Origin: Blastococcus sp. CT_GayMR19
GTDB lineage: Bacteria; Actinomycetota; Actinomycetes; Mycobacteriales; Geodermatophilaceae
Assembly (NCBI RefSeq): GCF_004570385.1
Contig: NZ_SPQL01000011.1
Coordinates: 119,912-183,911 of the forward strand
Direction: 5' to 3'
DNA length: 64,000 nucleotides
Each line of letters begins with the position of its first letter. Position 1 is the first letter of the stretch. The notes beneath the pieces are model-generated. The model did not search any database and had not been told where the DNA came from. It saw nothing but the letters and a program-made list of their open reading frames with translations. Shown here piece by piece: positions 8,673-17,912 of the stretch. The translations under genes were made by a program, and so were the position numbers.

Positions 8673-10256
8673 ATGGCACGCAACGTCTGGTCCGACCGCC
8701 CCCTCGGCGTCAAGCTCACCGCCCTCGTGGCCGCGGGCGGGCTGTCCCTGGGGGTCCTGGCGGTCGTGGCCGTCGAGGAGTTCCACGGCGCCGAGAAGCG
8801 CACCGACGTCCTGCTGGACACGACGCACGCCACGGCCGAGGCCCTCGAGGCCGACATGATGCACGACGCCGTCCGGGGGGACGTCCTGCAGGCCCTGCTC
8901 GAGAACTCCGGCCCGCTCTACCAGTCGGCGGTCGCCGATCTCGGCGAGCACTCGGGCCGCTTCCGCGAGCTCCTCGAGGCAATCCTCGCCGACGACCTGG
9001 GTGCCGACGTCGACACGGCGGTCGAGGAGGTCTCCCCGGTGGTCGAGGAGTACCTGGCCTCCGCCGACGGGGTGGTCGCGCTGGCCGGGACCAACGGCCC
9101 CGCGGCCGAGGAGTCCTACCCGGAGTTCCTCGAGGCCTTCTCGGCCCTCGAGGACGCGCTGCCCGTCGTCAGCGATGCCATCGCCTCGCACGCGGATGCC
9201 GCCGCGGAGGACAGCAAGGCGCAGCAGAGCACCGCGATCACCGTCCTGGTGATCGTCGCCGTGGTCGCGCTGCTGGTGCTCGGGCTGCTCGGCTGGGTGA
9301 TCACCCGCTCCGTCGTCCGCCCGCTCCGCCGGGTCGCCGCCGTCATCGACGGGCTGGCCGACGGCGACCTGACCGGCTCGCCCGGGGTCGACAGCAAGGA
9401 CGAGGTCGGCCGCATGGCCGCGTCGCTCGAGACGTCCATGGACAACATGCGAACGGTCATGGCGGCGATCGGTGACAGCTCCACCACCCTCGCCTCCGCC
9501 ACGGAGCAGCTCTCCGCCTCCGCGCAGGACATGGCCCGGCTGGCCGACGAGTCCTCGACGCAGAGCTCGATCGTGGCCGCCGCCGCCGTGCAGGTGTCGA
9601 CCAACGTGCAGACCGTCGCCGCCGGGTCCGAGCAGATGGGTTCCTCCATCCGCGAGATCGCCCAGAACGCCAGCGAGGTCTCCCGCGTCGCCGCCCAGGC
9701 GGTCGGCGCGGCGGACGCCACGACGGCGACGGTCGCCAAGCTGGGGGAGTCCTCCCTCGAGATCGCCAGCGTGGTCAAGGTGATCACCTCGATCGCTGAG
9801 CAGACCAACCTTCTGGCGCTGAACGCCACCATCGAGGCGGCTCGGGCGGGGGAGGCCGGCAAGGGCTTCGCGGTCGTGGCCAACGAGGTCAAGGAGCTGG
9901 CGCAGGAGACCGCCAAGGCGACGCAGGACATCACCGCCCGGGTGCAGGCCATCCAGACCGACACCGAGGGCGCGGTCACCGCTATCAGCGAGATCTCCTC
10001 GATCATCGCGCTGATCAACGACTCCCAGGGCACCATCGCCGCGGCGGTGGAGGAGCAGACCGCGACCACCACGGAGATGAACCGCAACGTCTCCGAGGCG
10101 GCGATGTCGGCCAACCAGATCGCCGACAACATCGAGGCGGTGGCCACAGCCACCGGCTCGACCACGCGGGCCATGGGCGACGCCCAGGCGGCCATCGACG
10201 AGGTGGCCCGCATGGCCACCTCGCTGCAGAGCTCGGTCGCGAGATTCCGGTACTGA
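8673..10256 (+). CDS. Methyl-accepting chemotaxis protein
   Basis: 527 residues. A membrane segment lies at residues ~14-34, a helical periplasmic sensor domain of ~150 residues follows, and a second membrane segment at ~188-210 leads into HAMP ([22 protein letters not shown]). The signalling hairpin has the conserved tip [20 protein letters not shown]. No C-terminal CheR-docking pentapeptide is visible. It should feed a CheA/CheW pathway, so the cell is probably motile; no other chemotaxis genes are in the window. The ligand is unknown. A strong terminator follows. Confidence 0.95.
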   Translation: MARNVWSDRPLGVKLTALVAAGGLSLGVLAVVAVEEFHGAEKRTDVLLDTTHATAEALEADMMHDAVRGDVLQALLENSGPLYQSAVADLGEHSGRFRELLEAILADDLGADVDTAVEEVSPVVEEYLASADGVVALAGTNGPAAEESYPEFLEAFSALEDALPVVSDAIASHADAAAEDSKAQQSTAITVLVIVAVVALLVLGLLGWVITRSVVRPLRRVAAVIDGLADGDLTGSPGVDSKDEVGRMAASLETSMDNMRTVMAAIGDSSTTLASATEQLSASAQDMARLADESSTQSSIVAAAAVQVSTNVQTVAAGSEQMGSSIREIAQNASEVSRVAAQAVGAADATTATVAKLGESSLEIASVVKVITSIAEQTNLLALNATIEAARAGEAGKGFAVVANEVKELAQETAKATQDITARVQAIQTDTEGAVTAISEISSIIALINDSQGTIAAAVEEQTATTTEMNRNVSEAAMSANQIADNIEAVATATGSTTRAMGDAQAAIDEVARMATSLQSSVARFRY

Positions 10257-10280
10257 CGCGCTATCGGAGCGACCTGAGGA

Positions 10281-10318
10281 GCGGCGGCGGTGGGGGGCTT
10301 CCCACCGCCGCCGCTTTC
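10281..10318 (+). terminator. Rho-independent terminator after the chemoreceptor gene
   Basis: A perfect 14-base stem GCGGCGGCGGTGGG (10281-10294) / CCCACCGCCGCCGC (10301-10314) with a 6-base loop is followed by TTTCAT, 24 bases after the stop codon. Confidence 0.85.
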
Positions 10319-10358
10319 ATGTCCGGCACCCGGTGCGGCCATTCGACGGTCCCCCCGC

Positions 10359-10380
10359 GGCCAAAATGGCCATTTTGGCC
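10359..10380. repeat. Perfect 22-base palindrome
   Basis: The core CCAAAATGGCCATTTTGG plus flanking GG and CC reads identically on both strands. It sits between convergent genes (chemoreceptor and phosphoribosyltransferase), 19 bases before the latter's stop. Without a T-tract it is not a standard terminator. Confidence 0.75.
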
Positions 10381-10398
10381 GGATGATGGCCGGGGGAG

Positions 10399-10893
10399 TC
10401 AGTGGGCGGGGCGGTCGCTGCGGCGGACGACCGGCGGCAGCGTCGACCAGGGAAAGTCGATCCACCGGTCGGTCCGGCGCCAGACGTAGTCGCACGTCAC
10501 GACCGACTGCGGCTTCTCGTAGACGACCGCCGTCCGCACCTCGGCCACGTAGCCCGCGCAGAAGTCGCGGACGAGCTCGAGCGTCTTGCCGGTGTCGGCG
10601 ACGTCGTCGGCGACCAGCACGTTCGCCCCGGTGAGATCGACCTGGTCCAGGGTGGGCGGGAGGACCACGGGCAGGTCGAGCCGCTGGTCGACCCCGGTGT
10701 AGAACTCCACGTTCATCACGAAGAGGTTCTTCACGTCCAGCGCGTAACCCAGGGCGCCGGCCAGGAACAGCCCGCCCCGCGCGATGGAGAGGATCAGGTC
10801 CGGCTCGTAGCCGTCGTCGGCCACCTGCTCGGCGAGCTCGCGGGCCGCCGTCCCGAAGAGTTCGTAGGTCAGCGTCTCCCGCTCGTCGGTCAC
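10399..10893 (-). CDS. Phosphoribosyltransferase (xanthine-guanine/hypoxanthine type)
   Basis: 164 residues from GTG 10893; an ATG at 10926 would add 11. The PRPP-binding loop is VLVADDVADTGKTLELV, with the two acidic residues and TGKT typical of type I phosphoribosyltransferases. ILSIARGGLFLAGALGYAL is the N-terminal family motif. It probably salvages a purine base with PRPP. The base specificity region does not allow a firm assignment. It is divergent from the next gene. Confidence 0.85.
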   Translation of the reverse strand: MTDERETLTYELFGTAARELAEQVADDGYEPDLILSIARGGLFLAGALGYALDVKNLFVMNVEFYTGVDQRLDLPVVLPPTLDQVDLTGANVLVADDVADTGKTLELVRDFCAGYVAEVRTAVVYEKPQSVVTCDYVWRRTDRWIDFPWSTLPPVVRRSDRPAH

Positions 10894-10948
10894 GGCCGGA
10901 ATGGTGACAGCCCTGGGCAGCGGCATGCGAGGAGGGCATGGTGGGCCC

Positions 10949-11428
10949 ATGACGACGTCCCGACCGCTTCCCCGCCCGGTTCGCAGGGCGCTGCCCTGGC
11001 TGGTCGGGGTGTTCGCATTCCACGCGCTGGTGGCACTCGTCGGCTGGGGAACCGCCTGGCGGCGGAACGAGGGCGACGAGACCTCGTTGAGCATCCGCCG
11101 GACGCTCACCCACTCCGGGCTGGAGCTGCGGCCCACGAATCCGCAGCTCAGCAGACTCCGCGTGGACCTGGCGATGTCGGGTGCGGAGATCGACCTGACC
11201 GGGATCCCGCAGCCGCCGACCGGCATCGACCTCACGGTGCACGTGCTGATGGCCGGGATGGCGGTGCGCGTGCCGGCCGGCTGGCGGGTCTGGTGGGAGT
11301 TCCGCGGCGTGGGGGGCATCGGCTCCGACGGGACCGTCCAGCGCACCCACGACGCACACGGCGCCGACCTGCGGATCTACGCCACCGTGGTGCTCGGCGG
11401 CATCGGGATCGAGGGCTCCGCAGGCTAG
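10949..11428 (+). CDS. Single-pass membrane protein with LiaF-like C-terminal domain, unknown function
   Basis: 159 residues. A membrane helix occurs at ~17-35 (PWLVGVFAFHALVALVGW). The C-terminal half has short alternating beta segments such as LMAGMAVRVPAGWRVWWEF and LGGIGIEGSAG, resembling the right-handed beta fold of LiaF/cell-wall-active antibiotic response proteins. ATG 10949 is used, with GAGGAGGGC upstream. The resemblance is from pattern only, so function stays open. Confidence 0.65.
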   Translation: MTTSRPLPRPVRRALPWLVGVFAFHALVALVGWGTAWRRNEGDETSLSIRRTLTHSGLELRPTNPQLSRLRVDLAMSGAEIDLTGIPQPPTGIDLTVHVLMAGMAVRVPAGWRVWWEFRGVGGIGSDGTVQRTHDAHGADLRIYATVVLGGIGIEGSAG

Positions 11429-11449
11429 GGCTCGGATTGGCTCGGGGGC

Positions 11450-12340
11450 TCAGCAGAAGCCGGGAGTGCCCTGCCAGGCGACCTCGGCCGGAGGGACGTC
11501 GTCCCGCAGGACCGCCCCCTCGATGAGCCCGTACGGGCGGTCGTCGGCGTGGTAGACGACGTCGGGGTTGTCCAGGCCGAACGCCGACAGGTCCTGCAGG
11601 AAGTGGTGCTTGTTCGGCATGGACATCCGGATCTCCGCGACGTCCGGGTGCTGCGCGAGCACCGCCTCGCCCATCGCGTAGAGGGACTGCTGCAGCGCGA
11701 GCGAGTGCGTGGTCGCGAACGTCTCGAGCAGCACCGTGCGGACGCTCGCGAACGCCGCGCCGAAGTCCGGTGGGGTGCCGGTGTACCGCCAGCGCGCCGT
11801 CACCGCCGTGGCGAGGATGCGGTCGCGGGTCTCGGCGAGGGTCGTGTACCGGTCGCGGGGGAAGCCCCAGAACTCCGAGCCGGTGGTCTTGAGGACGACG
11901 AGGTCGGTGAGCCCGGCGACGACGTGGACCTCGTCGCCGTCCACCGTCACGACCGCGGTCCGCACCTCGCCGCCGGCCCGCCGGAACGAGTGCTCGTGCG
12001 GCTGCCCCCCGACGGAGATGCGCTCCCAGTCGAAGGACTCGACCGCCACCCGCGCCCCGGTGATCCAGTCGTAGGAGCCGGCGAAGTGCCGGGCCAGGCG
12101 CAGGCCGAACTCCTCCGGCGAGCCGACGCCGTCCCGGGCGAACGCGAACACGGTGTTCTTCTGGGCGTCGGTCGAGAGCACGTGGGCGTTGTCGCCGGCG
12201 GTGTGCGCCGCGGTGAAGTCGCCGCGGAGGCTGGAGCTGACGTTCAGCTCGACGAGGGTGTGCCGCGGGGTGCTCCGGTCCACCGCCACGACGCGGACCT
12301 CGGCCTTTCCGTACTGGTTCGGTCCGAGCACGATCGCCAT
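11450..12340 (-). CDS. pucL: Factor-independent urate hydroxylase (uricase)
   Basis: 296 residues from ATG 12340; a GTG at 12349 would add three. The start IVLGPNQYGKAEVRVV, the middle LTDLVVLKTTGSEFWGFPRD and the C-terminal MPNKHHFLQDL are hallmark uricase motifs. It oxidises urate to 5-hydroxyisourate with O2 and no cofactor. It is the last gene of a three-gene operon (uraD-uraH-uricase) whose products carry the next two steps, converting 5-hydroxyisourate to S-allantoin. The gap to uraH is about 34 bases. Confidence 0.97.
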   Translation of the reverse strand: MAIVLGPNQYGKAEVRVVAVDRSTPRHTLVELNVSSSLRGDFTAAHTAGDNAHVLSTDAQKNTVFAFARDGVGSPEEFGLRLARHFAGSYDWITGARVAVESFDWERISVGGQPHEHSFRRAGGEVRTAVVTVDGDEVHVVAGLTDLVVLKTTGSEFWGFPRDRYTTLAETRDRILATAVTARWRYTGTPPDFGAAFASVRTVLLETFATTHSLALQQSLYAMGEAVLAQHPDVAEIRMSMPNKHHFLQDLSAFGLDNPDVVYHADDRPYGLIEGAVLRDDVPPAEVAWQGTPGFC

Positions 12341-12374
12341 GCCGCGCACTGTTGCACGTGGAACGTCTGTTGCG

Positions 12375-12692
12375 TCAGCTGCCGCGGTAGGTGGAGTACG
12401 CGAACGGCGCCAGGAGCAGCGGCACGTGGTGGTGCTCGGCCGGCTCGTGGACGACGAAGGCGAGCGACACCTCCGGGTAGAAGGCGTCGCGGCCCTGCTC
12501 GGCGAACCAGGGGCCGGTCGCGAACACCAGCCGGTGCGTGCCTACGGCGGTCGCGTCCTCGGTCAGCCGGACGCGGCCGTCGCGGTCGGTGACCCCCTCG
12601 GCCAGCAGGTCCTCGCCCACGAAGAGCCGGACGGCGATCCCGGCGGCCGGGCGGCCCGCCACCGAGTCCAGCACGTGCGTGGAAACGCTCAT
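12375..12692 (-). CDS. uraH: Hydroxyisourate hydrolase
   Basis: 105 residues. It begins STHVLDSVAGRPAAGIAVRL and ends in the diagnostic YRGS, both signatures of the transthyretin-like HIU hydrolase. AEHHHVPLLLAPFAYSTYRGS supplies the active-site histidine and tyrosine region. It hydrolyses 5-hydroxyisourate to OHCU. Its ATG overlaps the uraD stop as ATGA, indicating translational coupling. Confidence 0.97.
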   Translation of the reverse strand: MSVSTHVLDSVAGRPAAGIAVRLFVGEDLLAEGVTDRDGRVRLTEDATAVGTHRLVFATGPWFAEQGRDAFYPEVSLAFVVHEPAEHHHVPLLLAPFAYSTYRGS

Positions 12693-13186
12693 GTCACGAG
12701 TCCCCTCACGCGGAGCCCGGTGATCTGCGCCAGCTGCTCCATCACCTCGGCGCGCTCGGACTCGACGTCGTTGCCCAGCCGCCGGCGCAGCTCCGCGAGC
12801 ATCTCCTCCGGAGACCGCCCGGCGGCGCGGATGAGGAAGACGTGTTCGAAGCGGTCCTCGTAGGCCCGGTTCCCCTCGACCAGCGCTGCCCGCACCTCCG
12901 CGTCGGCGTCCGACATGGCGCTCTGCTCCCGCCGCGACGCCTCCGCCTCGGCCGAGGCGCCGGCCACCCGGTCGCCGATCCGGGGATGGGCGGCCAGAGC
13001 CAGGGTGACCTCCCCCCACGGCAGCGCCCGGGCCACCTGCTCGGCGCGGGCCACCACGGCCTCGGTGTCGGGGTACGGGCGCCCGGCCAGCACCTCGGCG
13101 GCGAAGCGGGGAGCGGCGTTGCAGGTCCGGAGGGCCTCGGCCACCGTCCCCGCGGGGTCGGAGTTGAAGTCGTCGAGGGCGGCCAC
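12689..13186 (-). CDS. uraD: OHCU decarboxylase
   Basis: 165 residues from GTG 13186, where the family's usual opening (ALDDFNSDPAG) begins; an upstream GTG at 13231 is possible. The motif LAAHPRIGDR holds the catalytic histidine, and FEHVFLIRAAGRSPEEML is the conserved late block. The enzyme makes S-allantoin from OHCU. It is first in the urate operon and divergent from the DUF6986 aldolase. Confidence 0.95.
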   Translation of the reverse strand: MAALDDFNSDPAGTVAEALRTCNAAPRFAAEVLAGRPYPDTEAVVARAEQVARALPWGEVTLALAAHPRIGDRVAGASAEAEASRREQSAMSDADAEVRAALVEGNRAYEDRFEHVFLIRAAGRSPEEMLAELRRRLGNDVESERAEVMEQLAQITGLRVRGLVT

Positions 13187-13248
13187 GGTGAGAGGATGCC
13201 AGCCTCCCGGGTTCCCGGGCCTGCGCAGCACGATCGGGAGGACGGCGC

Positions 13249-14499
13249 GTGAGCATGGACGAGGCCGTCCTCGCCGAGCTGGACCGTCGGCTCGCGCCCG
13301 TGGACGCCGCCCGGCTGGCGGCGTATCCCGGGGAGCGGCCGGCGCGGCAGCCGCTGCACACCTGCTACGTCCCCGCCGACGCCGTCGTCCCGGGGCTGGC
13401 CGGGGCCTGGGGCTCCGCGGCCCTCGCCGCCCTCGACGAGCACGGCCTGCCGGACCTCGGGCTCGACCCCGCCCTGGTCGAGCACGTGCTGCCGCGGGTC
13501 CGGCGCAAGCTCGCCGCCGAGCCGATCGAGGACCTCCGCGTCGACGCCGAGGACGGCTACCGCGGAGCGGCCGACGCCGAGGACGACGACGTCCGGCGCG
13601 CCGCGGCGACCGTGGCGGCCGACCGGGCGGCCGGCAGCGCGCCGCCGTCCCTGGGCATCCGGGCCAAGTCGCTGGAGGAGCCCACCCGCCGCCGCGGCGT
13701 CCGCAGCCTCGACCTCTTCCTCTCCGCTTTCGGTACCGAGAGCGGCCGCCACTCCTCCGCTTCCGGTACCGAAAGCGGGATCGTGGTCACGCTGCCGAAG
13801 GTGACCGACGTCGAGCAGGTCCGGGCCTTCCTGCCGGTGCTGGACGCGCTCGAGGCGGCGCACGGCGTCGCGCTCGCACTCGAGCTCCAGGTGGAGACGC
13901 CGCAGGCGGTCCTGGGCCCGGACGGCGTGGCGACCCTGGCCCGCATGGTGCACGCGGCCGGCCCACGCCTCACCGGCCTCCACTACGGCACCTACGACTA
14001 CAGCGCGGCCCTCGGGATCGCCGCCGCGCACCAGTCCTCGGACCACCCGGCGGCCGACTTCGCCAAGCAGCTCATGCAGGTCGCCGTCGCCGGCACCGGG
14101 GCGCGGGCGGTGGACGGTTCGACGAACGTGCTCCCGGTCGGTCCGCGCGAGCACGTGCACGAGGCCTGGCGGCTGCACGCCGGGCTGGTGCGCCGCGCGC
14201 TGGAGCGCGGCTTCTATCAGGGCTGGGACCTGCACCCGGCCCAGCTGGTCACCCGCTACGTCGCCACCTACGCCTTCTTCCGGGCCGCCCTGCCCTCCGC
14301 GGCCGGCCGCCTGGCGGCGTACCTGGACCGGACCGGCGCGGGCATCCTCGACGAACCGGCGACCGCGCGGGCGCTCGCCTCCGTCGTCGTGCGCGGCCTG
14401 GACTGCGGAGCCGTGGACATCGACGAGGTCGGCGTGGCCGGCGGCCCCGACCGCACGCAGCTGAATACACTCGTGGGCCGGCGGCCAGGGGGATCCTGA
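13249..14499 (+). CDS. DUF6986 / HpcH-HpaI aldolase-citrate lyase superfamily protein
   Basis: 416 residues from GTG 13249 with GGAGG upstream. RVDAEDGYRG, ALELQVETPQAV and LHYGTYDYSAALG mark the HpcH/CitE-like TIM barrel with acidic metal-binding residues. Related proteins are often found beside urate genes in actinomycetes, suggesting a role near purine catabolism, but no substrate is established. Between residues ~158 and 177 the reading frame contains two copies of a KpnI-centred palindrome (encoding AFGTESG and ASGTESG), inserted in a loop before IVVTLPKVTDVEQV. Confidence 0.8.
   Translation: MSMDEAVLAELDRRLAPVDAARLAAYPGERPARQPLHTCYVPADAVVPGLAGAWGSAALAALDEHGLPDLGLDPALVEHVLPRVRRKLAAEPIEDLRVDAEDGYRGAADAEDDDVRRAAATVAADRAAGSAPPSLGIRAKSLEEPTRRRGVRSLDLFLSAFGTESGRHSSASGTESGIVVTLPKVTDVEQVRAFLPVLDALEAAHGVALALELQVETPQAVLGPDGVATLARMVHAAGPRLTGLHYGTYDYSAALGIAAAHQSSDHPAADFAKQLMQVAVAGTGARAVDGSTNVLPVGPREHVHEAWRLHAGLVRRALERGFYQGWDLHPAQLVTRYVATYAFFRAALPSAAGRLAAYLDRTGAGILDEPATARALASVVVRGLDCGAVDIDEVGVAGGPDRTQLNTLVGRRPGGS
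13724..13778. repeat. Two KpnI-centred palindromes inside a coding region
   Basis: Two near-perfect 22-base palindromes centred on TTTCGGTACCGA and TTCCGGTACCGAAA lie at 13724-13745 and 13757-13778, in frame within the DUF6986 gene. The same family recurs at 16335 and twice near 44574-44627. Confidence 0.8.
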
Positions 14500-14565
14500 G
14501 GGCCGCCGATCGTCGCCAGCCCCGCCAGCTCTCTCCGACGGCGCGGCCCGCACGAGAGGCACCAC

Positions 14566-15213
14566 ATGAGCGCGCTACCCCTTGTCGCCGTCCCGACCGA
14601 GGCCGAGCTCGAGTTCGACCGGCAGGTCGACGCCCTCGTGACCACCGGCCTGCCCGAGCACTTCGACCTCTCGGTGTCGTGCTTCCGCGCCCGGCTCGAG
14701 CCGCTGCGGGACCTGCTCCCGCCCCCCGCCGAGGACGGCACCGGGATCCCGTTCGTCGTGGTGGTCCCCGACCTGCCGGTGGCGCCGGTGCTGGAGACCG
14801 TGCACGGCACGGGCGGCGCCGGCTTCACCACGATGGAGCCCGACGACCTGGCCCGCTTCCGCCCGCTGCCGGAGCTCGACGTCCCCTCGACGCCCTATCT
14901 GCTGCACGACGTCGACCCGGGCCCGGACACGCTGAACCTGACGCCCGCGGAGGTCCTGCCACGGCTCACCGCTGCCGGCCGGTCGCCGCTCACGATCGCC
15001 GAGGGGCTCGCCGTCCTGGTGTCCGACCACGGCGTGCTGCGGACCCGCAACTGCTTCTCACTGCTCGGCTCCCGGGCGGGCGACAAGCGGGTCCCCGCCC
15101 TGTGGGTCAGCGAGCGCCGGCCCCGGCTCGGGTGGTGCTACCAGGGTGCTCCGCACACCTGGCTCGGCTCGGCGTCCTGCCGCGCGCGCCGCGGGCTGCC
15201 CCTAGGCGGCTGA
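14566..15213 (+). CDS. DUF5701 family protein
   Basis: 215 residues, cytoplasmic, with no membrane segment. The body shows IPFVVVVPDLPVAPVLETVH, LDVPSTPYLLHDVDPG, RSPLTIAEGLAVLVSDHGVL and ACYQGAPHTWLGSASCRAR-like blocks (here WCYQGAPHTWLGSASCRARRG) recognised from DUF5701. Function is unknown. It stands alone between the aldolase and the MEDS/anti-sigma gene. Confidence 0.7.
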   Translation: MSALPLVAVPTEAELEFDRQVDALVTTGLPEHFDLSVSCFRARLEPLRDLLPPPAEDGTGIPFVVVVPDLPVAPVLETVHGTGGAGFTTMEPDDLARFRPLPELDVPSTPYLLHDVDPGPDTLNLTPAEVLPRLTAAGRSPLTIAEGLAVLVSDHGVLRTRNCFSLLGSRAGDKRVPALWVSERRPRLGWCYQGAPHTWLGSASCRARRGLPLGG

Positions 15214-15250
15214 CACGCGGGGAGGGCCCGGTGCGGGGTCCGCGGGTGGA

Positions 15251-16324
15251 ATGTCCCAGAATGGCCGGGGCATCCGGCTGAAGCAGATCGGCCGGGCGAC
15301 GTCGAGGAGCCGGGTGGACGGACGGGCAGGGGACTGGTCGCCGCGGTCCACGATGCCCGCGTCCGCCGCCGCCGCGCATCACGACGACGTCTCCCCGAGC
15401 CACGGTGCGGCCGTCGTCGGCTCCGAGACCGAGCTGCTCGCGGCGGCCCTTCCGTTTCTCGAGGCGGGCCTGCGGGACGGCGACCTCGTCGCGCTGACGT
15501 GTCCGGAGGACACCGTCGCGCTGCTCTGCCGGGAGCTGGGCGCTCAGTCCTCCGCGGTCGTGTCCGACCAGCGGATGAGTCTGCTGGGCGCCCGGGCGCC
15601 GGACGCGCTGACGATGTGCAGCCGGTACCTCGAGCGCGCCATGGCCGCGGGGTCGGGCCGGCTGCGCGTCGTCGCCGAGGTGGACTTCGGCGACGAGCCG
15701 GCCGACTGGCGCGAGGGGCAGCGCTTCGAGTCGGTCTACAACCGCCTCATGGCCGGCGCCCCGGTCTCGGCGCTGTGCCTGTACGACCGGCGGCGGCTGC
15801 CCGCCCCGGTGATCGCCAGCGCCGCGGCCACCCACCCCCAGCTCGTCGGAGGGACGGCGTGGAGGGGGAGCGGCGCCTTCCAGGACCCCCGCACCTACGT
15901 CCCCTCCCTGCCCCTGCCCCGGGAGCCGGTCGAGGACGGCGAACCGGTCTTCGCCGTGGACGACGCCCCGACCCTGGCCGGCCTGCGTCATTCCCTGGGC
16001 GCCGTGATCGCCTCCCTCGTCCCGGACCGCGACCAGCAGGGTGACCTGCACCTCGCCGCCAGTGAGATCGCCGCCAACGCCTTCCGTCACGGCGTGCGGC
16101 CGGTGTCGGCGCGGGTCTGGGCGGAGGGGAACCGGCTGGTCTGCCTCATCAGCGACCACGGCACCACCTACAGCGATCCGTTCTCCGGCTTCGCCCCCGC
16201 CCACGGCCCGGACCTCTCACTCGGGGGCATGGGCCTCTGGCTGGCCCGGAAGCTGTGGGACCACGTCGACGTGCTGCCCACCGATGCCGGCCTGACCGTG
16301 CGGCTGAGCACCAGGATCCGCTGA
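15251..16324 (+). CDS. MEDS-domain sensor with anti-sigma-factor type HATPase domain
   Basis: 357 residues, or 323 if the ATG at 15353 is used. The first ~180 residues form a MEDS (methanogen/methylotroph DcmR sensory) domain: ELLAAALPFLEAGLRDGDLVALTCPE and AEVDFGDEPADWREGQRFESVYN. The C-terminal ~110 residues resemble RsbW-type serine-kinase HATPases (HLAASEIAANAFRHG, GGMGLWLARKLWDHVD). Such proteins usually bind an anti-anti-sigma factor or sigma factor and gate a stress response. No partner gene is adjacent. Confidence 0.8.
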   Translation: MSQNGRGIRLKQIGRATSRSRVDGRAGDWSPRSTMPASAAAAHHDDVSPSHGAAVVGSETELLAAALPFLEAGLRDGDLVALTCPEDTVALLCRELGAQSSAVVSDQRMSLLGARAPDALTMCSRYLERAMAAGSGRLRVVAEVDFGDEPADWREGQRFESVYNRLMAGAPVSALCLYDRRRLPAPVIASAAATHPQLVGGTAWRGSGAFQDPRTYVPSLPLPREPVEDGEPVFAVDDAPTLAGLRHSLGAVIASLVPDRDQQGDLHLAASEIAANAFRHGVRPVSARVWAEGNRLVCLISDHGTTYSDPFSGFAPAHGPDLSLGGMGLWLARKLWDHVDVLPTDAGLTVRLSTRIR

Positions 16325-16334
16325 ACCGGCGGCA

Positions 16335-16347
16335 TTCCGGTACCGAA
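16335..16347. repeat. KpnI-centred palindrome copy
   Basis: TTCCGGTACCGAA lies just after the MEDS gene stop, the third location of the GGTACC-centred family. No T-tract follows. Confidence 0.6.
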
Positions 16348-16406
16348 AGTTCCGCGCAGGCCCGGTCGCCTTGACGGGGGAGATCTCTCACTGCTGAGCT
16401 ACCGCT

Positions 16407-17261
16407 GTGATCGTGGTGACGGCGGCGGGCGGGCAGACCGGGGCCGCCGTCGTCCGGGCGCTGTGGTCCCGCGGCCACCGGGTGCGCGCCGTCGTGACCG
16501 GCAGCCGGGACCGGCCCGAGCTGACCGCGCTGGCCGCCGACGTGGTCGCGGCCGACCTCCGGGACCCGGTCTCGGTGGAGGTGGCGCTCGCCGGAGCCGA
16601 GGCGCTCTACCTGATCTGGCCCAACTTCGACCCGGATGAGGCGGCGGGCGTGACCGCGCTGCTGGCCGCGGCGCGGCAGGCCGGGATCGGCCGGTTCGTC
16701 TACCACTCGGTGCTGCGGCCCCAGGCGCGGTCGATGCCGCACCACGCCGCCAAGGACCGCGTCGAGGAGGCGCTCGACGCCAGCGGGCTCGCCTGGCGGG
16801 TGCTGCAACCGTGCGCCTACGCGGACAACCTCGACGGCCAGCTCGCCGACGTGGCGTCCGGCGGGCTCTTCCGCAGTCCGTGGGGGCTGACCGCGGCCCA
16901 GTCGCTGGTCGACCTCCGCGACGTGGCCGACGCGGCCGTCGTCCTCCTGACCGAGGACGGGCTGGACGGGGGCACCTTCGAGGCGGTCGGCCCGGAGCGG
17001 TTGACCGCCCCTCGCATCGCCGAGCTGCTCGCCGGCCGGCTGGGCCGCGCGGTCACGGCCGTGGACGCCGAACCGGGCGGACCGGTCCCCCCGGCGTCGG
17101 ACTATCCGGCGCACTGCCGCCGGGTGATGTTCGATCACTACCGGGCGCACGGATTCACCGGTTCTCCCCGCGTGCTGGAGGCGTTGCTGGGCCGGCCGAC
17201 ACGGACCTTCGCCGAGCACCTCGCCTCGGTGCCCGTGCCCGACGCGGAGGAGGGGACGTGA
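16407..17261 (+). CDS. NmrA-like NAD(P)-binding protein
   Basis: 284 residues from GTG 16407. The nucleotide-binding motif VTAAGGQTGAAVVRAL starts the protein. GIGRFVYHSVLRPQ and WRVLQPCAYADNL are typical of the atypical-SDR NmrA/TMR family. It may be a quinone reductase or redox sensor, but the substrate is unknown. A TTGACG hexamer 37 bases upstream could be a -35. It is separated from the downstream MarR gene by a stop-to-RBS repeat, so the pair could be co-transcribed. Confidence 0.85.
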   Translation: MIVVTAAGGQTGAAVVRALWSRGHRVRAVVTGSRDRPELTALAADVVAADLRDPVSVEVALAGAEALYLIWPNFDPDEAAGVTALLAAARQAGIGRFVYHSVLRPQARSMPHHAAKDRVEEALDASGLAWRVLQPCAYADNLDGQLADVASGGLFRSPWGLTAAQSLVDLRDVADAAVVLLTEDGLDGGTFEAVGPERLTAPRIAELLAGRLGRAVTAVDAEPGGPVPPASDYPAHCRRVMFDHYRAHGFTGSPRVLEALLGRPTRTFAEHLASVPVPDAEEGT

Positions 17262-17334
17262 GCGAGCCTGCGAGCTCCCCGAGGAACACAGCAGCGCCGC
17301 GGACGCGACCGACGAGGGCCGGCGAGGAGGACTC
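17259..17334 (+). repeat. Intergenic stop-to-RBS repeat, copy 1
   Basis: The stretch begins with the stop TGA of the NmrA gene as TGAGCGAGCCTGCGAGCTC and ends in GACGAGGGCCGGCGAGGAGG, which is the RBS of the MarR gene. A second copy with the same ends lies at 49364-49439, so it appears to be a family of inserts that supply a stop and RBS. Confidence 0.7.
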
Positions 17335-17847
17335 GTGAGCGACATCGAGGACGCCGTCGACCAGATCCTCGACCAGTGGCGACGGGAGCGGCCCGACCTC
17401 GACTGTTCCCCGATGGGCGTCATCGGCCGGATCACCCAGCTCCAGCGGGAGGTCTACCTCGCCCAGCGGGCCACGTTCGCCCGGCACGGACTCGACGCCC
17501 CCTCCTTCGACGTCCTGGCGGCGCTGCGGCGAGCCGGCCCCCCGTACCAGCTGACGCCGACCGCCCTCATGCGGACGGCGCTGGTGACGTCCGGCGCGAT
17601 CACCCAGCGGCTGGACCGGCTGGAGGAGAAGGGGCTCATCACCCGGGAGCGGAGCATGGACGACGGGCGGGCGGTCGTCGTCACCCTCACCGACGCCGGG
17701 CGGGCCGCCCTGGACGCCGCGCTGCCCGATCACCTGGAGACGGAGCGTCAGCTGCTGGAGGGGCTGCCCGTCGCCGACCGTGAGCAGCTGGCCGCCCTTC
17801 TCCGGCGGCTCCTGGTGGCTCTCGGGCACCTGCCGCAGGACCCCTGA
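17335..17847 (+). CDS. MarR-family transcriptional regulator
   Basis: 170 residues from GTG 17335 with GGAGGAC upstream. A winged-helix pattern of the MarR type is clear: FDVLAALRRAGPP, LTPTALMRTALVTSGAITQRLDRLEEKGLI (recognition region), ERSMDDGRAVVVTLTDAGRAAL (wing). It would bind DNA as a dimer and sense a small ligand. Position after the NmrA gene suggests it may control that gene or its own unit. No operator was found. Confidence 0.92.
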   Translation: MSDIEDAVDQILDQWRRERPDLDCSPMGVIGRITQLQREVYLAQRATFARHGLDAPSFDVLAALRRAGPPYQLTPTALMRTALVTSGAITQRLDRLEEKGLITRERSMDDGRAVVVTLTDAGRAALDAALPDHLETERQLLEGLPVADREQLAALLRRLLVALGHLPQDP

Positions 17848-17912
17848 ACCCGTCGCGGGAGCCGAACTCGGGAATGAGCGATACCCCACTAACTCGGTAG
17901 GGATGGTGTGGG

